A stretch of DNA of 64,000 nucleotides from Rutpela maculata (lineage: Eukaryota; Arthropoda; Insecta; Coleoptera; Cerambycidae). The stretch is from the NCBI GenBank assembly GCA_936432065.2, contig OW386286.2, forward strand, positions 8,177,208 through 8,241,207, read 5' to 3'. The notes under the pieces were generated by a model that was given only the letters and a program-made list of their open reading frames with translations, was not told where the DNA came from and did no database searches. Of this stretch, positions 46,804 to 59,644 are shown piece after piece; position 1 is the first letter of the stretch; every line of letters begins with the position of its first letter. Position numbers and translations under genes: made by a program.

Positions 46804-49185
46804 CTCTGAGTTAGATGCTGGTTTTAGCAGCCCACTTTGTGGAACAATTCTACATAAGAAATAGCTATTTTTTTGTGGTACAGATATTTTTTATTTCGAA
46901 AAATCTTGAGAAATTGATTGATTGACTATAAAAATCGTGTTTTTAACATTTACACCGCCATACCTTCAAATCTAATCGAGCTATCGATGTGATTTTTTAT
47001 TTATTCAAGTACACAAACAAGCGCTTCAAATGGTCTTTTTGTTTCTACCGATTACTGTTTATTATTTTCTTTAAATAACAATGAACTTATTACTTCGCTA
47101 AGAATGTACCCATATTTTGACTAAGCGACAAACCTTTTTATTTTTGCAAATTTTCATATACATGCAGCGAAGCAATTGAAGCCAAGATACAGAAATTTTT
47201 GAAAAAAAAATGTTCATCTATTTTTTTATTTATGAATATTTTTGTGACGCAGCAGCATATGGCATACACCCGACAGGCGTACGGCGTAAATTATCCGATT
47301 GACCTTTGAAATAACCTTTTTCAGTTATGTTTAAAACAATTTAAACCCTTTTAAATATGGTACACTTAAATACTTAATACGGTAATAAGCAGTAGGCACT
47401 GCCCGTTGCCCGTTGGAAGCATCCCCAAGAACCACACTGCGTCGTGGGTTATTTGCAGATGGTAAGTTCTATTGTTATTGTTTTATTGTTATGTTATTAA
47501 ACAAATATTGTTTTGTTGAATTGAATGGATTTAATTTGTCGTTTTCAGAGATTCTCAATTTATAGTTTTAGCACGTTTCGAGAGTGACAGTATCCTAGTG
47601 AGCGCCAGATTCCCTACTACAATTAAATACAGTGCGCCAGTCGCCCCTTCCCAATCAGTACACTACTAACTTACTTCCTGTCTTACCTATGCCTCAAGAT
47701 GCACCAGATACGGTGTTACATTATATCAAAGTAGAATTCAACGAAAACGAACTATTCGCAATAACCCCCGATAATCCCACGGGCGAGATATCATTCACCG
47801 ACATTGAAATACATAAATTAAGCGGATTTGGCCTATGATAGTCGAGCAGAGCGTCAAATGAAGGTTAAAGTAACAGATGTGCATCGCGAATCGGATATAG
47901 GTTAAAAGAAAGGGCGGTGACCGCTCGACTGTCGTGACGGAGTTGCACTGCACGCGAACTCCTCCTACGGATGCTGACTTGGATAGCATCTTCGAGTTGC
48001 TCTCAGTAGCACGGGCGCTCCTATAAGGGAGGGACGTGATGCCCCCAGGTGCCTTAATAATATGTATCGTGATAAACAAAGGTTTCTAGCCGAGCTGCAT
48101 TTAGATGTATCATGATAAAAGATACACATAATATATTCCTTACAATATGAATATCTAGTCTTTATTAGGAATAATTGCGATATAACAAAACTCTTTGGAA
48201 AACATGCATTCATTTTGTTTATCTGCGATGATCCTCATGTATTCATTGTGTTGTTAAAGGAGTAATGTATTTGTTCCAGCAAAATGCTATTAGAAAACCA
48301 GTGACCTCAAAACCCAACAAGTACTGCAGTCTTTAGGAGTACACAAATCAGTCTTCATACAGTCTGTGGGGCAAAAAAAACGAATGATTCCTACAAGAGG
48401 TTTTCTTTTCTTATACTATAAAGGGGCTTGCCCCAGTCATTAATTGATGTTTTCCATAAAAATATCGTGCCGCTATGTTGAAGAAATTAGAGTCAAAATA
48501 GGTTTTTCTCAATTATCTCCTTTCCTGTTGGTTCTAGCCTAAAATTAGGTATTACCAATTAGTGGAGTAAAATACAGGGGAAAAGTCGCTTCCTTCTCGA
48601 GTTTTTTTTTTAATCTTAGAACAAACTGAGACATATACCATTTCATTAAGTAGGTCGAGGTGCATTAGAAATCATGAAATACGACATTTTTTAGTGGTCA
48701 CGGACATTGTTATTTTTAAAATGGTATGGAATTTTGTTTTTTTTTTAATCATGTTTTTTTGAACATCTAATGCCATATCTCAAAACGAATGGAGATATCC
48801 ACATGAACTTTTTTTTGTTATCAAACACACACTTAAGCGCTCCTATTTGTGTATAGTATTGTTAATAAAACATTTTTAAGCATGTTAAAAACTTAGATAA
48901 CCTTGAAAGTTCAGAAAATACGCAGTCAAATTTTCATTAAGCTACAAACTTTTTTGTTTTTTGGAAATTTTGTATAACATGCTGCGAAGAAAATAAAGCC
49001 AAAAGACAAAAAAAGTTTTTGATAGCATAATTCTTATTGTGTCTTTGATAGTTTAGGCACAGTGATTTTTTTGGTGCGCGCGAATTGCAGAAATTAAGTA
49101 TTAATACGCCCGCGTCCACTAAAACTAACTCGTCTCAGGGCGGTGTACGATCAACTTTATTCGTTTTCGTCGAAGGTCAAATTAC
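46804..49185. other. Mostly unassigned; possible exon pair at 47400-47836
   Basis: A consensus-like donor (CAGATGGTAAGT, intron from 47461) and acceptor (GTCGTTTTCAG, ending 47547) could bound an 87-bp intron. The downstream frame ending at 47836-47838 contains MPQDAPDTVLHYIKVEFNEN and has protein-like composition. I recognise no family. 47880-48060 is richer in G and C than its surroundings. Nothing else is assignable. Confidence 0.3.
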
Positions 49186-49815
49186 AAAACCGCTGCCCAA
49201 GGAATCACTACTTCCACATCCAGATCTTCTATCCAAGTCTCTCACAACGAAAAAAATTTGAATGTGGAAATAATTGTTTATGGAACTTTAATAATAAAAT
49301 ATTTGAAATCGTCTACCCCAAAAACCTATAAAACGATATGCCACATCGGTAGTGGATAAAGTTAAAAAAAAAATGAGGCCTTTGGTTCTTGTACACACAC
49401 TAAATGACAACTTTATTTTTTTTCGCCCCCTTAAATAATGGGATGGGAGTTGGTAATGGGGATGGTTAATGCCAAAAAAATTTTGAGACCTTAGCTTCTC
49501 TTATATATACTAAATACCAATTTTATGGACTCTTACTTGCTTGATTTGCCTATTTACCCCCAACCCTTTAACGGAATAATCTAGTTCCAGATCTCGTTAA
49601 AATACATAGGTACGTGTACCAAATTTCAAGTCAATATCTTAAACGGTTCCGGAGTAATCGTGCGCACAAAAAAAGTTACAGACAAGACCGACAGACAGAA
49701 TTTTTTTTTGCTCAAATTAAAAATCTCGACGTTTCATGACATTCTAAGCCTATATGTACAATAAAAATTTTCAAAAATATTTTTGTCGATACTATACTTA
49801 CATTGGATGTGGAAT
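49186..49815 (+). mobile_element. HINE-like element, copy H5
   Basis: It runs from AAAACCGCTGCCCAAGG to CATTGGATGTGGAA, with the ACTTCCACATCCAG repeat near the start and a short GACCGACAGACAG core. The terminal hairpin is mutated, so this copy is older than H2 or H3. Confidence 0.7.
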
Positions 49816-51471
49816 TAAAATGTGCAACGATATTCTTTCCCTTATTACCACTTGTATTATATTCTAGAACGTATGACCATTGTGCGAATTGTGCGTGGAT
49901 TATCTGCTAAAAAAATATTTAAGATAAAAAAGCAATCTAAGTTTCATTGTAAAATGGAGTGGATTTTATGTGGCGTAGTAATAGAGGAGAACGATAAACA
50001 CAAGCCATGGAAACAAGGTTTCTATAATTAGGGCTGCAGAAATTAAAAGATACTTAATTTAGGATATTTTTTTCTTTTTTGTTACCTAATTTAGGCGAAA
50101 ATGACACGTTTACTCAATTATTGTGTGGATCTAGGGTAAAAATGCAATGCATGGGAGTTTCGGATAGGGACTCTGTCACAGGAAATGTCAGATACAAATA
50201 TTAAGATTGCCACGTTCAAAAAAAAGTGCTTTAAGAAACTGTCTTTTCTATTTAGCTCCAATAATAACGCAAAAAAAAGGAAAACTCGATAGTTTACTTT
50301 TTATCAAAACACTCCAAAATTATTACTTTTCCTAAACTTCTGTTTATGGAATTTTATTAGCCCCCTAGTTGCGCAACTTTTTTTTCCATTTACTATAATA
50401 TTATTTTTTACCGTTTCCGAGATCACAATGCAATGCATTTTTATCCCAGATACTCTATTTAAGATTTTTAATTCCTTTTTGCCTTCAACCTTAGTCCTTA
50501 ATGCGCCACTGGAAAAAATAAGTTATCCTTTCAGATCCTAAAACGTGATGAAACAGTCCTAAACATAAAAAAATAATAATGAGAAGTTCCGTTACACACA
50601 ATACATAATCATTATTATTCTTAAGTGCGGCGCGCGTACGCTTCGAAAATTCCTTCATACTAAAAAATTCGTAACTAGCAAACTATTGCTAATAATGAAA
50701 ATAGGCAAAATAGGGGCGAGCGTAGAGGCGACTTCAATGTGAATATATGTGAATATCAGTCGATATTCCGTTGAAACAACGTAGGAGCAATGGGGACAGA
50801 TATAATTGGAATAATCTACAGTAAATCATAAATGTTCACATTTTTGGGCGAGTGTGAATCGAAAAGTGTTAGCAATAAATTAAACTGTTGTATTGACAGA
50901 TTAGAGAAAACTCGAAAAATTCAAATAAAATTCATTCTTTTAAAGAAATAACACTTTGGTAAGTCAGTTTTATTGATTATAGAAAATGAATAATAAGCAA
51001 ATTCGTTTGAGCTCTTCGTCTATAACTAATTTTGATAAAATTATGTATACATTTCAAATCAATTGATTATGTATACATACCAACACATGAGTCCTATACG
51101 AAAGTTATACTGTGTGTAGCCTGAGATAAAAGACATGAATTATTCAAATAAATGCAAAAAGAGTGTAAAACAACATACTTAAACAAGTGTATTTCACATC
51201 TCCTTTGATTAAACACCAACATTCCTTCTTTAAAGAGGTTTAAGTAGTAAAAATATTAAAAAATATGTTTAGTCACCCGAAATTCACTAAGGTCCAGTTT
51301 TTAAACTGTTAGCTAAACTAGAGAATAATGAATACCCTAACATATATTATGCTATCTAAAAAAGGTTACAAATAAGAGGTCTTCTATTTTAGCATATAAA
51401 ATTGTCATTTGGGGAATTTGTTCAATTGTTGACTAATATAGCATTAATGAGAAAAGTTGAAGTCTCTATTA
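49816..51471. other. No gene recognised; weak inverted pair at 50127-50453
   Basis: GATCTAGGGTAAAAATGCAA near 50128 and the complement of TATCTGGGATAAAAATGCA near 50452 could be the ends of a ~325-bp MITE. No target duplication was found. A 69-codon frame at 49822-50031 is not recognisable. Confidence 0.35.
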
Positions 51472-51473
51472 TA

Positions 51474-52214
51474 CAGGGTGCGCTACTTAAAACTCCCCAG
51501 GCTTGTAACTCTCTTATTTCTTAAGCGAAGACCATGTTGGGCACATAAAATTGTAGATATTTTTAAGGTATTTAAACATGTGTACAGAGTGATTTATTAA
51601 AAAAAAAAAAAAAAAAAATTATTAAGAAGTAAAATTTAATTTCCTTGAATATTTTTTTACCTCACCCTGTACATGAAATGCGTTAATGTTTTCTTATAAA
51701 GGTTTTAATTAGCTTCAATTTATGTTATTACGTCATATTCGAAATTCTTTTTGGTTTTAGAGAAAGAAATTAAAAACACTCTTTCCGATTCCAAACTGAT
51801 TTTTTTTTAAATAACTTCGAAAAGAATGTAAATAATAATTTTATGCTTTATTTGTAAAAGGCAAACAATATTCAACGTAACAAAACAGCAACAAGAAACA
51901 AAAGAAATAAATATTTTTAAAAACAAATTTCATTTTTATTTTTTTATTTTTTTTATTTTAATTACATAAATTAAAGCTAATTAAAACCTCTATAAGAAAA
52001 CATTAACACAGTCCATGTATAGGCTAAGGTAAAAAAATATTCAAAGAAATTAAGTTTCCTTTTTTAAAAATTTTTTCAAAATTTTTTTTTTTAAATCATT
52101 CTGTATGCATGTTTAAAGGCTTTAAAAATGCCTACAATTTGATGTGCCCAACATGGCCATCGCTTCAAAAATAAAAAAGTTACAAGTTTGGAGAGTTTTA
52201 AGTGGCACACCCTG
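51474..52214. mobile_element. 741-bp CAGGGTG palindromic MITE
   Basis: The ends are CAGGGTGCGCTACTTAAAAC and the complement of CAGGGTGTGCCACTTAAAAC, flanked by TA (51472-51473, 52215-52216). Arms are inverted over most of their length (GCCCAACATGG, GTACATG). CAGGGTG ends with a TA target are typical of mariner-type MITEs. A run of about 20 As lies at 51600. Confidence 0.8.
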
Positions 52215-52221
52215 TATAATT

Positions 52222-52825
52222 ACTTCCACATCCAGTGGTAGTAAAGACAAAAAAATTGAAAATTTTTATTGTTCAAATAGGCTTAGAATGTCATGAAACG
52301 TCGAGATTTTAAATTTGAGCGAAAAAAATGTCTGTCTATCTGTCGGTCTGTAACTTTTTTTGTGCGCACGATTACTCTGGACTTAGATTGTATTTTCATC
52401 TTATTCCATCGAAGGGTTGGGGGGTAGAATGGGGTAAATGAGGGGTAAATAGGTAAATCAAGCAGGTAAAAGTCCATAAAATTGGTATTTAGTGTATGTA
52501 AGCTAAGGTTTGAAAAAATTTTTTGGCATTAGCCATTATCACCCCCATTATTAAAGGGGATGAAAAAAAATATTGTGATTTAGTGTGTGTACAAGAACCA
52601 AAAGCCTCAAAATATTTTTTTACTTCATCCACCCCCTATAACCACCCCTACCCCACTACCGTGTGGCATATCGTTTTATGGGTTTTGGGGTAGACGATTT
52701 CAAATACATATTATATTATTAAAGTTCTATAAACAATTATTTCCACATACAACATTTTTTCATTACGAGAGACTTGGATAGAAAATCTGGATGTGGAAGT
52801 AGTGATTCCTTGGGCAGCGGTTTTT
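52222..52825 (-). mobile_element. HINE-like element, copy H6
   Basis: It starts ACTTCCACATCCAGTGG seven bases after the CAGGGTG MITE and ends CTTGGGCAGCGGTTTT. The GTCTGTCTATCTGTCGG core is present. It is about 100 bp shorter than the longest copies because of internal deletions. Confidence 0.72.
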
Positions 52826-54765
52826 ATATATTAATATTTTTGAAATTAGCAGAAAGTTTTCTGACGAAGAAGAAACTATTTTAAACATACAAGCAACCTT
52901 TTATCAAATATGTATCTTAACAACAGGTTTTGTTTCGTAATTGTATTTTTTTTTTTAATATTTCAAGAAGATAAAGTTCTGACAATGTAGATGATCTTAT
53001 TTATTTATGTGACAAAACTGCTTGAGGAAACACTCTGCACGTATTACTGAAAATTGTAAGAAACAAATGGGCATAAATAAAAGTAAGACGACATTCCTCA
53101 TTAGCAATTCATTATACCTGTAATAAAATACATTACCAGCACACCTATGCCGTTAACTGAAAAACTGATTACCAGAAAGTAGCTCAGCAAATTATTTAAA
53201 TTATGATGGAATCCTGCTTTCTTTGCCGATGAACGAAATGATTGAGTAGCCAATGTTGCCAAATCACATTCCCCGTTAAATTTGAGGTACTTAAGAGTGG
53301 CCTTACAGATAAAAATCTACAACAAACTGGAATTATAATTGGATCAAATTCTCCACATTTTTAAGGTTGAAAAATGCCCAAGATTAAATTAAATTTAACG
53401 TCAAAATTTATGGGTCTATTTGGAAAAACCTCACTAAAAAGAAATGTAAGTATATTTAAAAAGTTACGAATTATTTTTTCAATTCATCCTTTTTGGCTTG
53501 AGCATATTTACAATGCTAGGAATAAAATGTGTTTATTTTTGGGCATATTTCTGTGTATTCATTATGCCCCACACTGCGACAAAATTACAGATAAATTACA
53601 ATGACTGAAACATTTATGACAAGAAAACTATTAGCAAACTTCCAAGTTATCTAAGCCACCCCCCGACAAGTAAAGTGGACGGACCACTTCTGAGATAATT
53701 ATTATCAAACCTAATTCCTCATTTACTTTTTTAATATATTATCCTAAAAATAGAAACAATTTATGGCAAACTTTCATAGCAATATATTAAATAATATTTT
53801 ATCATTAAAAATTATTATTTTAGTTCAATACAATTTGAATACATTTTTATATTTATAAACATGTTGACGAAGATGTATTGTAGACAAGGTCATGTTATTA
53901 AACAGAGTTAACATTGACCTTACTAAATTTCGACGCATCATTCGTCTCGGATATTTAAGCAAGGACGTACATGAGGATCCGGATGCCAATGAGGAGTGTC
54001 TGGACACAGGAGTATCCACCCAGACACCAAAATAGGGTGTCTAGGCACTGGAGTGTCTACTTGTGTACCAAAAAGGAAAATGCGCGTGCATACAAGCGTG
54101 TATTTGGCATTGTGTATATGAATGAATCCGCAGAGACTTTAATGCCCTATCCAGTCAGCAGAGTATCATAGTGATTTTACCCGGTGGGAAGGTTGACAGC
54201 CGCTAGTGAAAGCCGATTGAGATACTCCATATTTTCATTAGTACTTCTCCAACCCAATATACCAACTCAACTTATCTAATTTTTCATGGTGAGAAAGGTT
54301 GGCAATTGCTATAAAGCCGCTGGAGATGTTTCACCCCATAGATACTTTCACTGTTATTTCAAAATCCCCATTCAGGATCAAGCCAAGATATGTTCATGTG
54401 TATGTTTGTCTATATGTATGTTTGTCCTTGACACTTTCCACTTCTGGTTCTTCTCTTTGACCCGTGTGGCAGCAAGGCTACCGCTGGTATATTTTTCAGT
54501 TTATCGAAGCACTCAAACCCCCTCACTTCGTACTGGTGTAGATTCATTGACAGAGACTTCAAACTCTTCACACCATGTATGTCTAGAGTATAAGCTAATC
54601 TTATTTAACCATTTTATCCACTGAAATATGTATCTTAAGTACTGAATGCGCGATCAACATCAACGGCTAATACATAAAATTAGTAGTAAATACTATCATC
54701 ATTAAAGTCGCAATCCTTTCACTAAGGGGATGAAATAAGGTCACTTTAAATTCAGACAATCGATC
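52826..54765. other. No gene recognised
   Basis: Short frames at 53374-53604, 53971-54171 and 54286-54624 lack recognisable domains. No inverted repeat or terminal motif was identified. Confidence 0.4.
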
Positions 54766-54769
54766 AGTA

Positions 54770-54830
54770 GAGTAAGCAACGATGCTCGTATCCGACATTC
54801 GGATGGGTGACCAAGTATCTCATATAAAAG
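54770..54830 (+). ncRNA. 5S rRNA-like fragment
   Basis: AGTAAGCAACG followed at the right distance by TCGGATGGGTGACC matches the conserved 3' half of eukaryotic 5S rRNA, which contains the A-box/C-box promoter region. The 5' half and the terminal stem are not seen. It is either a 5S pseudogene or the head of a 5S-derived SINE. Confidence 0.5.
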
Positions 54831-56172
54831 TAGGTAGGTTATCAATTCCAGACTGTTCGTTAAGTAAGGCGGGGGATGACCCCTGTGGCTGTTACCGTGA
54901 TAACCCCCAGGCCGCTTGAACTATCTGGAATTGGTGGAATGACCCAGAGTGGGATAAAGTTGATGGAAAAGGACCATGGACCATAGGGACCGAGGGCCAT
55001 TCTCTCAAGCGAAAAAACAACACGACGAAAGGGGGATGATACCCAGCTGATGTCATTATCCTGTACTTCTTTAGCTGATGTAAACATTTCTGATATTCCG
55101 AAAGCGGGCGGGGCCGCATTCTTTATACGCTTTTACTTTCGTTTGACAGACAGTTGATACTAAAATGTAACAACAGATTTAGGTCTCGCCGTGACGTCAC
55201 AGCTTTGCCGGCAAGTGGCGAACGTTGCAGCATAGGGAACTGGCTATCCCCTCTCTGTTTACGGTTCTTGGGAATAGCTAACGCAATTAGAAGGAAAGCA
55301 TATCCAAGTTTAAAAAATTGGTTATGATTGGTATACCTTGGAGTCAACGAGTGCGAATATGAGATTCGACGAAGACGTTGTGGATAAAAAGGTTAATAAT
55401 AAGAAGAAAGTACTAGAAGTACTAGTTTCTATGATCGTATTACAGTTATTATCTAACAAACCACAACACAATTTCCCGAATTTGTAGATAATTCCTTAAT
55501 GTGGCAACGCTGCATATAAGACATAATCCGCAATCACCTCTTGCTGTTCCGGAAGTATGTAATTGATCGATTTTGCGCCCAGATTAATGTTTACAGTAAG
55601 TAAATGGTGTTACGACGTAATCATTATTAACTTACACTGGTTACTGGTAACTTATCTCTGTTGGTTATCCCGTGAACGTGGAGAATTTATTATATTTCCT
55701 TAATGAAAATCCGCGTATATTAGGTCATAAATACTTGTTACTATTAATATTGAAGAGGAATAAATTCCTCAGTCTTAACGTTGGGGGGTGATTATATCAG
55801 AAAATTTTATCGTCTTGTATGTAGCATACACAATAAAAGAAGAATAAAAGCGAAACATAAGCTTGTAATGAATTGCAAGGATAACGATAATTTAATTACA
55901 ATTGTTCTCGATGTCGGACTCTATAACGTTGTTATTTTCTTAAAAGGGATGTATTTTTATTATAGTCCCCAAAGAGAAACAAAAAGTATAGCCCGGTTAT
56001 TTTATAAAAAACTAAGTATATTTTAAAGGTAAAAATGAGCAAAAGTGAATCTATTAGTTTAAATAAAAATTATTACTTCAAAGAAAGAGAATAAATCCCA
56101 GTCCCAGCCCAAAGCCCAATAAGGTAAAATTCGTAAATAAATGAACTTTTAAAATGAAAAATAACTAATTAA
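54831..56172. other. No gene recognised
   Basis: 54870-55350 is richer in G and C than its surroundings and holds several overlapping reverse-strand frames, none with a recognisable domain. The last ~140 bases may be the 5' untranslated part of the following retrotransposon. Confidence 0.4.
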
Positions 56173-56718
56173 CAAAAGTGCCACATCTGTGAAACCTATT
56201 TCAACTCTAGGAGGGGCCTCAACATTCATTTGGGGAGAAAACATAAAGATAAGACAAAGATTAATATTAATATCGCAGATAATTCTCATCGTTCCCAAAA
56301 TGCAACGATCTCAGGCATAGTAAGAACTTCTGGCGATGGCTCTCGTAATAAAAATGACACAAAATGTCTGATCTGTAACAAATTATTCCGGGGTTGCAAT
56401 GGGTTAAAACACCACACACGAATCATGCATCCAAATCAACTGGATCCTTGTGCAGACGTTACTAATCCAACTACCATATCCGGTCTCCTATCTAATTTAA
56501 AATCTTCAGTACCAATTTTGAAGCGAATTCCAAAAGGTGCGCGTGCCGCTATAGCGGAAGAATTTGCAAATATTTTGGATTCTTGCTCGCATGATAACTC
56601 TTTAGTCGCCTGGATTTGTCTACTAATCTTCCCCTACGCTGTTCTACGTGTTCCGGAAAAATCTAATAAAAAAATTAAGTCTTTATCATCTGCGGTGAAA
56701 ACGAACCTCGAAAATTGA
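56173..56718 (+). pseudogene. Zinc-finger N-terminal part of the non-LTR polyprotein
   Basis: The open frame starts after a stop and has no ATG. It contains two C2H2 fingers, CHICETYFNSRRGLNIHLG (ending RKH) and CLICNKLFRGCNGLKHH (ending H), followed by an acidic-to-basic linker. In RLE-type elements such fingers bind the target DNA. The frame ends at TGA (56716-56718), but the same frame stays open on the other side. The stop is therefore a nonsense mutation in one long frame, not the end of a separate protein. Confidence 0.72.
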
Positions 56719-58530
56719 AAGAACAACAAAGAATCACCCCCTCACTCATTGTTCAATATTTATTTACCAGAACCAAAAACAAGAAAACGTAAAAACAATG
56801 TAGGAAATGATAATCTTCATAAGAAAATTGAGTCGAAATTATCAGATGGTGATGTAAGAGGAGCTATTCGCCTTTTATGTTCCCAGGACTCTCTAGCTCC
56901 AAACGACAATTCGACCTTTTCGAAGCTCCAGGAGAAACACCCAAAAGCCTCAAGCGACGCTACATTTCCTAATATAGATTATGTAAATTCTTCCGGTCAT
57001 GTGTCTGTAGTAACCACAAATGAAGTTCACAGTGCAATAATGTCTTTTTCTCCGGGTTCAGCTGGTGGACTTGACTCCCTGAAACCACAACACTTAAAAG
57101 ACCTAATTTCGGAAGAACTTGGACTAGTTTCTTCTAAACTCCTTTCTTCTTTGGCTGGAATTATCGACTTACTGTTTCAAGGCTTAGTCCAACTTGAAAT
57201 TAGTCAAATCATCTATGGAGCATCCCTCTGTGCTCTAAGTAAAAAAGATGGGGAGATACGCCCTATCGCTGTTGGCTGTTGCTTACGAAGATTATTCGCT
57301 AAAATTGCTTGCAACCGGATATCAGGACTCGTCGGAAATTTCTTGCGACCTTTACAGCTAGGCTTTGGGACTAAATTTGGAGCAGAGGCAGGAGCGCATT
57401 CAGCCAGAAAATACTTACCATTTTGCCACAATTCAGATAAAGTCTTTTTGAAGATAGACTACTTCAACGCTTTTAATATGGTTTCAAGGGCCGCTGCTCT
57501 CAGCAGAGCAAAGGAAATAATGCCTGACTTTCTTCCCTTTCTGAAGCAGTGCTATGGTGGGCCTACAATATTATCATACGGGAATCAAACAATATCTTCG
57601 GAAATAGGTGTTCAACAGGGGGACCCATTGGAGCCTGTTCTTTTTTGTCTTGTACTTCAGCCTTTGATAACATCTCTAAAATCTGAATTTAATATTTGGT
57701 ATCTGGACGATGGAACTTTGGCTGATAATCATCATATTGTTTTACAAGACTTTCAAAAAATTATAGAAGAGTCTTCAAAAATTGGCTTATCACTCAACAT
57801 TGAAAAATGTGAACTTTTAATTCTTTCTGATGACCCAAACGTAAGATATGAAATTCTAAACGATTTTGGGAGTATAGCGCCCGGAATTTCAATCAAGAAT
57901 TTTGAAGAAATTTCACTTTTAGGATGCCCTTTGTCTAATGAAGGTATCAGTGGAGCTATAAAGTCGAAAATTGAAACATTCAAAAGGTTTTGCAGTGGTT
58001 TAAAAGATTTAAACTCTCATTCATCTTATTTTCTTTTAAAAAATTCTTTGGCAATTCCACGCTTAACCTACTTATTACGCTGTTCCCCTTGTTGGAGATC
58101 CCATGAAGATCTTATTGATTACGATGTTTGTCTCAAAAGAAAAATGGAAGAAATTTGTAATTGTACTTACAAGGAAAATTCATGGCCTCAATCTACATTA
58201 CCTGTAGCTTTGGGTGGTCTAGGAATTCGAGACGTAACTACATTATGCTACTCCGCCTTTTTGGGTTCCATAAATGGGGTTTCACAATTACTACTTTCGA
58301 TTCTCCCCTTCCACATCTCTCAATGTCCTGACAAAGCCTTTGATGAAGCTTTAGCTAATTGGTCTACTCTAAGTTGCATGGATCCAATTACCAGCATTTA
58401 TCAGAGAGATTGGGATAAACAAGTATATTTACGTACACTCAGCAACCTACTGACTGAAAATCAAGACCTAAAAGGAAAAGCGCGTTTGCTCGCAGTTCAA
58501 CAAAACAAAAAGAATCTGGCGCCTGGCTGA
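56719..58530 (+). pseudogene. Reverse transcriptase part of the non-LTR polyprotein
   Basis: This continues the zinc-finger frame after the TGA. The RT palm motifs are visible in order: RPIAVGCCLRRLFAKIA, KIDYFNAFNMVS (first catalytic Asp), GVQQGDPLEPVLFCL, WYLDDGTLAD (the catalytic pair, near 57700) and GLSLNIEKCELL. The product would copy element RNA at the nicked target (target-primed reverse transcription). The frame is lost near 58510 and stops at 58530. The coding sense continues in another frame (SGAWLNTLPSPS) to about 58615. Confidence 0.82.
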
Positions 58531-58590
58531 ATACATTACCATCGCCTTCAATAGGAACTCTCTTAGACGACTCATCTTTTCGTATCGCCG

Positions 58591-59214
58591 TTGCCTTACG
58601 AACTAGTCAACCCCTTTGCGAACCAACACAACTGCACTTGCGGTGAACCTGTAGACATTTTTGGTCATCATGGCCTATCATGCCGCAAAAGTACAGGGAG
58701 GTGGTCTCGTCATGGAAATATAAACGACATCATCAAGAGAGCTCTGATTTCGGCAGAAATTCCTTCAGTACTTGAACCAGTAGGGTGTTGCAGAAGCGAC
58801 GGAAAAAGAGCGGATGGAATGTCCCTTGTACCATGGAAAGGGGGAAAGGCCCTTCTATGGGACGCTACATGTCGTGGTACACTAGCACCGCCTTATATTA
58901 AATATACATCCCAAAAACCTGGAGAAGCTGCCCGCATCGGAGAAGATAATAAGAGATGTAAATATAAAGAACTAGAATCGCGTTTCTTTTTTTTGCCTTT
59001 TTCTGTTGAAACATTGGGTCCATGGGGCGATGAGGCTAAAAAATTTATCGATTGTATAGGTAAGAAAATACGCGGCATCTCACATGAAAAGAAGAGCACT
59101 TGCTACCTGATACAGAGAATCAGTTTGGCGATTCAAAGAGGGAATGCCGCATCAATCCTGGGCACTATGCCACCTTCTGCCAACTTGGGAGAAATTTTTT
59201 ATATTTTAAATTAA
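58591..59214 (+). pseudogene. Restriction-like endonuclease C-terminal part
   Basis: After the second frame change (about 58615) the original frame is restored. The CCHC-type motif reads CTCGEPVDIFGHHGLSC. It is followed by the nuclease core DGKRADGMSLVPW and ALLWDATCRGTLAP, which matches the PD-(D/E)XK layout of RLE-type elements. The family's conserved end IQRGNAASILGTMPPS is intact, and the stop is at 59212-59214. The domain would nick the chromosomal target. The sequence before about 58615 in this frame is probably not native, so the ATG-less start is only nominal. Confidence 0.75.
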
Positions 59215-59644
59215 TTTGTTTATATCTTTTTGTATATTCTTCCTGTATTATTCAGTCTTTTATTTGTATATGTAAATGTTCTCTATATCGATATATTTTT
59301 GAGGTAATATATCCTTCTTATTATTAACAATAACAAAATTTATTGTAAATATAAAAGGTATGGTAGAGCAATTGATAAATCAGGGGTGGGAAAGTAAAAT
59401 ATGTGCCTGGATTACGGTTACAAAAATCAAACGGAATGAAAGATGTACAGAGAGAAGATTTATCATATACTAAAAAAGGTAAATATATACGGTAACTTAC
59501 AAAGTTAAATCCATAATTATTGGCAGAAGGCCACAATATATAAAAACTACTGTAAATACTCCAAAAAGATAGATAACTAAATTATTAGTTGGCCAATGTT
59601 GTATTACTAAATGAAAAGATTAAATGACATTTTACTAATAAACA

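Larger units (their letters stand above)
56173..59330 (+). mobile_element. Non-LTR retrotransposon with restriction-like endonuclease
   Basis: Successive coding regions encode C2H2 zinc fingers, reverse transcriptase, a CCHC zinc motif and a PD-(D/E)XK-type endonuclease. This is the order of the RLE-type non-LTR group (CRE, R2, R4, NeSL, HERO). The finer clade is uncertain. Ends were not defined: there is no LTR, no clear poly-A tail, and the upstream frame opens after TAA at 56170-56172 with no ATG, so the copy may be 5'-truncated. It carries one in-frame stop and two frame changes. Confidence 0.78.

Noticed and set aside
50127..50453. Weak inverted pair that could bound a MITE
   Set aside because: Similarity is limited to about 25 bases with mismatches and no target duplication was seen; left as a note only.
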